Shown piece after piece: positions 7,436 through 10,644 of a stretch of DNA of 10,644 nucleotides. The position numbers and the translations under genes were made by a program. The first letter of the stretch is position 1. Every line of letters begins with the position of its first letter. The notes under the pieces were generated by a model, which worked only from the letters and a program-made list of their open reading frames with translations, made no database searches and was not told the DNA's origin. The DNA lies in the NCBI GenBank assembly GCA_027066935.1, contig JAMOMX010000252.1:1-10644 (forward strand), written 5' to 3'. The stretch is from Sulfurimonas sp. (GTDB lineage: Bacteria; Campylobacterota; Campylobacteria; Campylobacterales; Sulfurimonadaceae).

Positions 7436-10400
7436 ATATAAAATTTAAAATACAAGAGTATCAAACAAAAGCAGTTATGTCTGTTGTAGATTGCTTCAAA
7501 GGACAACCATTTGAAGGCAAAAATACTTCATACAGAATAGACCCTGGTAAAATCAAAAAAGAAAATATCACACTATTTAGCCAAAATAATAGAGGCTTAA
7601 AAAATAGCCCTATCATGATAACCAAAACTATTCTTCTTGAAAAGATCCAAAAAGTTCAACAACTCCAAGACTTGCCTATATCTGAAAGTTTAAAAGCTAC
7701 ATCAGTTTCAGAGGTCAATCTTGAAGTAGAGATGGAAACTGGAACTGGTAAAACCTACGTATATATCAAAACAATGTTTGAGTTAAACAAACAATATGGA
7801 TGGAATAAATTCATCATAGTAGTGCCAAGTATCGCTATAAGAGAGGGAGTATATCAATCTTTTGAGCTTACAAAAAAACACTTCCAAGAGCAGTATGATA
7901 GTCAAATCATACCTTTTATCTACAACTCAAAATCTCTTCATGAGATAGAGAATTATTCAAGTAGTAGTGATATAAATGTCATGATTATTAATATCCAAGC
8001 TTTTAATGCTAGGGGTAAAGATGCTAGAAAGATATATGAAGAGTTAGATGATTTTCAATCTCGTCGTCCTATCGATGTTATAAAAGCAAATCATCCTATC
8101 TTAATCATAGACGAACCACAAAAGATAGATGGAGATACAAAAAAAGAGAGTAAAAGTTACCAGTCTCTAAAAGAGTTTAATCCTCTCATGATACTAAGCT
8201 ACTCTGCCACACATAAAAAAATCAGAAATAAAGTCCATAGATTAGATGCTTTGGATGCTTACAATAAAAAATTGGTAAAAAAGATACAAGTAAGAGGTAT
8301 ATCTATCAAAGGACTTAGTGGTAGTAGTGCTTATCTATACTTCCAAGATATAGTCATATCAACAGACAGACCACCTATGGCAAGACTTGAAATAGAGATA
8401 AAACAAAAATCTTCCATAACAAGAAAAGTTAGAAATATAAATGTAAAAGATAATTTATACACTATCTCAAACCAACTTGAACAATATAAAGGATTTGTAG
8501 TAGCTGATATAAATCCATATACAAACACTATCACTTTTGAAAATGGCGAAACCCTTAACTGTGGTCAAGCAAGTGGTGATGTCAATGAAGCGACTCTTAG
8601 AAGATTACAGATAAAAGAGACTATCAAAGCACATCTTGAAAAAGAACAAGAGTTATTTTATAAAGATATAAAAGTATTGAGCCTATTTTTTATAGATGAG
8701 GTTAAAAAATATAGAGTATATGATGAAGAAGATACAAATGGAGAGTATGCTTCGTATTTTGAAGAAGAGTATAAAAATGCCATCAAAGAACTTGGCACTA
8801 TCTTAACACCTAAGTATCTAAAATATTTACAAGATATAGATGTTAAAGATACACATAAAGGGTATTTTTCACAAGATAAACAAAAAAAGCTTATTGACTC
8901 AACTATCAAAGCAAAAGGTGAGATGAAAGGTCAATCTGACGATGTTAGTGCTTATGATTTAATCCTAAAAGATAAAAAAAGACTACTTAGTTTTGATGAA
9001 CCTACAAGATTTATCTTTTCTCACTCAGCACTTCGTGAAGGTTGGGATAACCCAAATGTATTTCAAATAGCCGCCTTAAAAAATGCCAATATAAACAATG
9101 AAACTTCAAGGCGACAAGAGGTAGGGCGAGGACTTAGAATATCTGTAGATAAACATGGTAATCGTATGGATAATCTTATAAATGTTCATGATATAAATGT
9201 CCTAACTGTTATAGCAAGTGAAAGTTTTAAAGAGTATGTAACTGCTTTACAAAAAGAGACAAAAGAGGCTCTATCTACAAGACCTATCAAAGCAGATGAA
9301 GCATATTTTACTGGAAAAGCGATAACTACAGATGACGGTATAGTCTTACTTGATGAAAAACAGGCAAGAGCTATTTATAAGTACCTTATCAAGAATGATT
9401 ATATCGATGATGATGATAAAATATCAGAGATATATCATAAAGCCAAAAGAGATAAAACTATCCAAGAATTACCTGAAATACTCAAACCACACACAAATGA
9501 AGTGTTAAGGTTGATTGATAGTGTGTTTAGTGAAGAGAGCTTAAATGAAATGGTTAGTAATGATAGAGATGAAAAGACAAACCCAAGAAATCAAAACTTT
9601 GACAAAAAAGAGTTTCAGGAATTATGGGCAAAAATAAATCAAAAGGCTATCTATACAGTTCACTATGATAGTGAAGAACTTATAAGCAACTCTATATCAA
9701 AACTTGACAATGAGTTAAAAGTAAAACCCCTAACATATACAATCGTTACAGGCATACAAAGAGATAAGATAAAATATGAAGAGATAGACGAAGAAGAGAG
9801 TTTTGAAGCAACTAATTACCAAAATATAACAGATAATTCGCTTATTAATAGTTCTGTCAGATATGATTTACTAGGGAAAATATCTGATAATACAAAACTT
9901 ACAAGAAAAACATTGGCTACTATTTTACAGACTATCAAACCAAATGTATTTAATCAATTTAAAATCAATCCTGAGGATTTCATATCAATATCTAGCAGAT
10001 TGATAAATGAGGCAAAAGCTACCATGGTTATAGAACATTTGACATACAATCCAATAGATGAAACCCATAAAATAGAAGATATATTTACCATTAATCAAGA
10101 TACAAACTTTACAAAAGCTAAAAAAGTAAATCGTCATATCTACGACTATATAACAACAGATAGTAAAAACGAGGAAAAGTTTGTTGAAACACTTGATATA
10201 GATAGTGCGGTTATAGTATATTCAAAATTACCAAAAAGCTTTTTTATCCCTACACCAGTTGGAAACTATAACCCAGATTGGGCTATTGTTTTTGAAAAAA
10301 ACAGAGTCAAGCATATATACTTTATCGCTGAAACAAAAGGTAGTATGTCTTCTATGGAGATAAGAAAGATTGAAGAGGTGAAGATTGATTGTGCCAAAAA

Positions 10401-10488
10401 GTTTTTTAAAACTATTAGCAATGAAACAGTGGTGTATGATAAGATTGATAGTTATGATGAGCTTATGAAGCTTGTTAAGCCTGTGTAA
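7432..10488 (+). CDS. res: Type III restriction endonuclease subunit (Res)
   Basis: Res is the ATP-dependent motor and nuclease of the type III complex; it acts only together with Mod. The N-terminal SF2 core has Walker A METGTGKT (101-108), motif Ia around FIIVVPSIAIREG, the Res-typical DEPQ box (227-230), SAT (258-260), motif V ALREGWDNP (533-541) and motif VI QEVGRGLRI (562-570). The C-terminal nuclease is a PD-(D/E)xK fold: PD at 948-949 and ETK at 967-969, separated by strands predicted from WAIVF and HIYFIAE. All motor and nuclease residues I can identify are present, so cleavage activity is expected. At 1018 aa it is in the usual range (EcoP15I Res is about 970). The ATG overlaps the preceding stop (ATGA); only a weak GGA at 7420-7422 precedes it, so translation is probably coupled. 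Placing res last means Mod is made before the nuclease. Confidence 0.95.
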   Translation: MNIKFKIQEYQTKAVMSVVDCFKGQPFEGKNTSYRIDPGKIKKENITLFSQNNRGLKNSPIMITKTILLEKIQKVQQLQDLPISESLKATSVSEVNLEVEMETGTGKTYVYIKTMFELNKQYGWNKFIIVVPSIAIREGVYQSFELTKKHFQEQYDSQIIPFIYNSKSLHEIENYSSSSDINVMIINIQAFNARGKDARKIYEELDDFQSRRPIDVIKANHPILIIDEPQKIDGDTKKESKSYQSLKEFNPLMILSYSATHKKIRNKVHRLDALDAYNKKLVKKIQVRGISIKGLSGSSAYLYFQDIVISTDRPPMARLEIEIKQKSSITRKVRNINVKDNLYTISNQLEQYKGFVVADINPYTNTITFENGETLNCGQASGDVNEATLRRLQIKETIKAHLEKEQELFYKDIKVLSLFFIDEVKKYRVYDEEDTNGEYASYFEEEYKNAIKELGTILTPKYLKYLQDIDVKDTHKGYFSQDKQKKLIDSTIKAKGEMKGQSDDVSAYDLILKDKKRLLSFDEPTRFIFSHSALREGWDNPNVFQIAALKNANINNETSRRQEVGRGLRISVDKHGNRMDNLINVHDINVLTVIASESFKEYVTALQKETKEALSTRPIKADEAYFTGKAITTDDGIVLLDEKQARAIYKYLIKNDYIDDDDKISEIYHKAKRDKTIQELPEILKPHTNEVLRLIDSVFSEESLNEMVSNDRDEKTNPRNQNFDKKEFQELWAKINQKAIYTVHYDSEELISNSISKLDNELKVKPLTYTIVTGIQRDKIKYEEIDEEESFEATNYQNITDNSLINSSVRYDLLGKISDNTKLTRKTLATILQTIKPNVFNQFKINPEDFISISSRLINEAKATMVIEHLTYNPIDETHKIEDIFTINQDTNFTKAKKVNRHIYDYITTDSKNEEKFVETLDIDSAVIVYSKLPKSFFIPTPVGNYNPDWAIVFEKNRVKHIYFIAETKGSMSSMEIRKIEEVKIDCAKKFFKTISNETVVYDKIDSYDELMKLVKPV

Positions 10489-10491
10489 CAT

Positions 10492-10513
10492 AAAGCTCTA
10501 TATTTAGGCTTTT
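10492..10513. terminator. Weak hairpin between res and the convergent tRNA gene
   Basis: AAAGC (10492-10496) and CTA (10498-10500) pair with TAG (10505-10507) and GCTTT (10508-10512), giving an 8-bp stem with one bulged T and a TATT loop. On the + strand the stem runs into TTTT, a short U tract 4 bp after the res stop; on the - strand it lies just after the tRNA 3' end. It could end both transcripts. The stem is A+T-rich and the U tract short, so termination may be leaky or Rho-dependent. Confidence 0.45.
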
Positions 10514-10518
10514 GATTA

Positions 10519-10594
10519 TGGTGGCCACGATTGGACTTGAACCAACGACCACTACCATGTCAAGGTAGTGCTCTACCAACTGAGCTACGCGACC
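10519..10594 (-). tRNA. tRNA-Val, anticodon GAC
   Basis: The - strand folds as a complete 76-nt cloverleaf. The 7-bp acceptor stem pairs GGTCGCG with CGTGGCC (two G-U pairs). The D arm GCTC/GAGC has GG in its loop. The anticodon stem is CTACC/GGTAG with loop TTGACAT; the anticodon GAC corresponds to 10559-10561 and reads GUC/GUU valine codons. The T arm is GTTGG/CCAAT with loop TTCAAGT. The discriminator is A and the CCA end is encoded (10519-10521). It points toward the res gene tail to tail. tRNA 3' ends are common integration points for islands, which fits an accessory restriction locus lying just beyond this one. Confidence 0.96.
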
Positions 10595-10611
10595 ATTAAA
10601 AACAGAAACGA

Positions 10612-10617
10612 ATAGTA
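10612..10617 (-). promoter_or_regulatory. Candidate -10 box of the tRNA-Val gene
   Basis: On the - strand TACTAT (10617 to 10612) lies 17 bases before the mature tRNA 5' end, a suitable distance for a short leader. A poor -35 match, TTTAAT, stands 17 bp further up. TATATT (10627 to 10622) is an alternative -10. If other tRNA genes lie beyond the window edge, this gene could instead be read from their promoter. Confidence 0.3.
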
Positions 10618-10644
10618 CCACAATATACTTAAGTATTAAATATT

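Noticed and set aside
217..10488. The locus as a DISARM or BREX system because of a SNF2-like helicase with a methyltransferase.
   Set aside because: No DUF1998 (DrmB) protein, DrmA-type helicase, PglZ, BrxC-like ATPase or PglX is present, and Mod and Res are clearly type III subunits.
10625..10636. A 12-bp palindrome ATACTTAAGTAT upstream of the tRNA gene as an operator.
   Set aside because: It is short, A+T-rich and at the window edge, and tRNA genes are rarely controlled by such operators.
1..10644. CRISPR array or insertion sequence.
   Set aside because: No regularly spaced repeats, terminal inverted repeats or transposase gene were seen; the only tandem repeat is the two-copy 21-bp unit inside the AlbA_2 gene.

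Overview
The window is A+T-rich. Its coding sequence favours AGA for arginine, ATA for isoleucine and A/T-ending codons, and genes are packed with overlaps of a few bases. This, together with the protein types, suggests a Campylobacterota genome (Arcobacter, Sulfurimonas or Sulfurospirillum-like). That assignment is inferred from style, not from a diagnostic marker gene.

Layout: positions 1-107 may hold the last codons of an upstream gene that enters from outside the window. Positions 108-216 are a short intergenic region with a candidate promoter and a perfect A+T palindrome. Positions 217-10488 carry five genes on the + strand with essentially no gaps: a 1079-aa SNF2-type helicase with a phospholipase-D-like N-terminal part; a 206-aa DUF4391 protein; a 655-aa type III DNA-methyltransferase (Mod); a 460-aa protein with a Schlafen/AlbA_2 domain, a GHKL-type ATPase-like domain and a C-terminal winged helix; and a 1018-aa type III restriction subunit (Res) with a C-terminal PD-(D/E)xK nuclease. 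Junctions are 1 bp (helicase/DUF4391), a 4-bp ATGA overlap (DUF4391/mod), 10 bp (mod/AlbA_2) and a 4-bp ATGA overlap (AlbA_2/res), so one co-translated operon is very likely. A weak hairpin follows res. Then comes a tRNA-Val(GAC) gene on the - strand whose 3' end faces the operon.

How the genes fit together: Mod and Res alone make a complete, apparently intact type III restriction-modification system. Mod would recognise an asymmetric site and methylate adenine N6. Res would use its SF2 motor with Mod to find paired unmodified sites and cut. The other three genes are not part of textbook type III systems. A second DNA-dependent motor (SNF2), a DUF4391 protein with a coiled-coil tail, and a Schlafen/AlbA_2-ATPase-wHTH protein are translationally linked with Mod and Res. 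They plausibly form an extended anti-phage system or regulate it. Similar neighbourhoods occur around type III and type I loci as far as I recall, so the gene set is probably recurrent even though the roles of the accessory proteins are not settled. Features that deserve checking are the low-G+C block over the Mod target-recognition region, the in-frame 21-bp tandem repeat in the AlbA_2 gene, and the tRNA flank.
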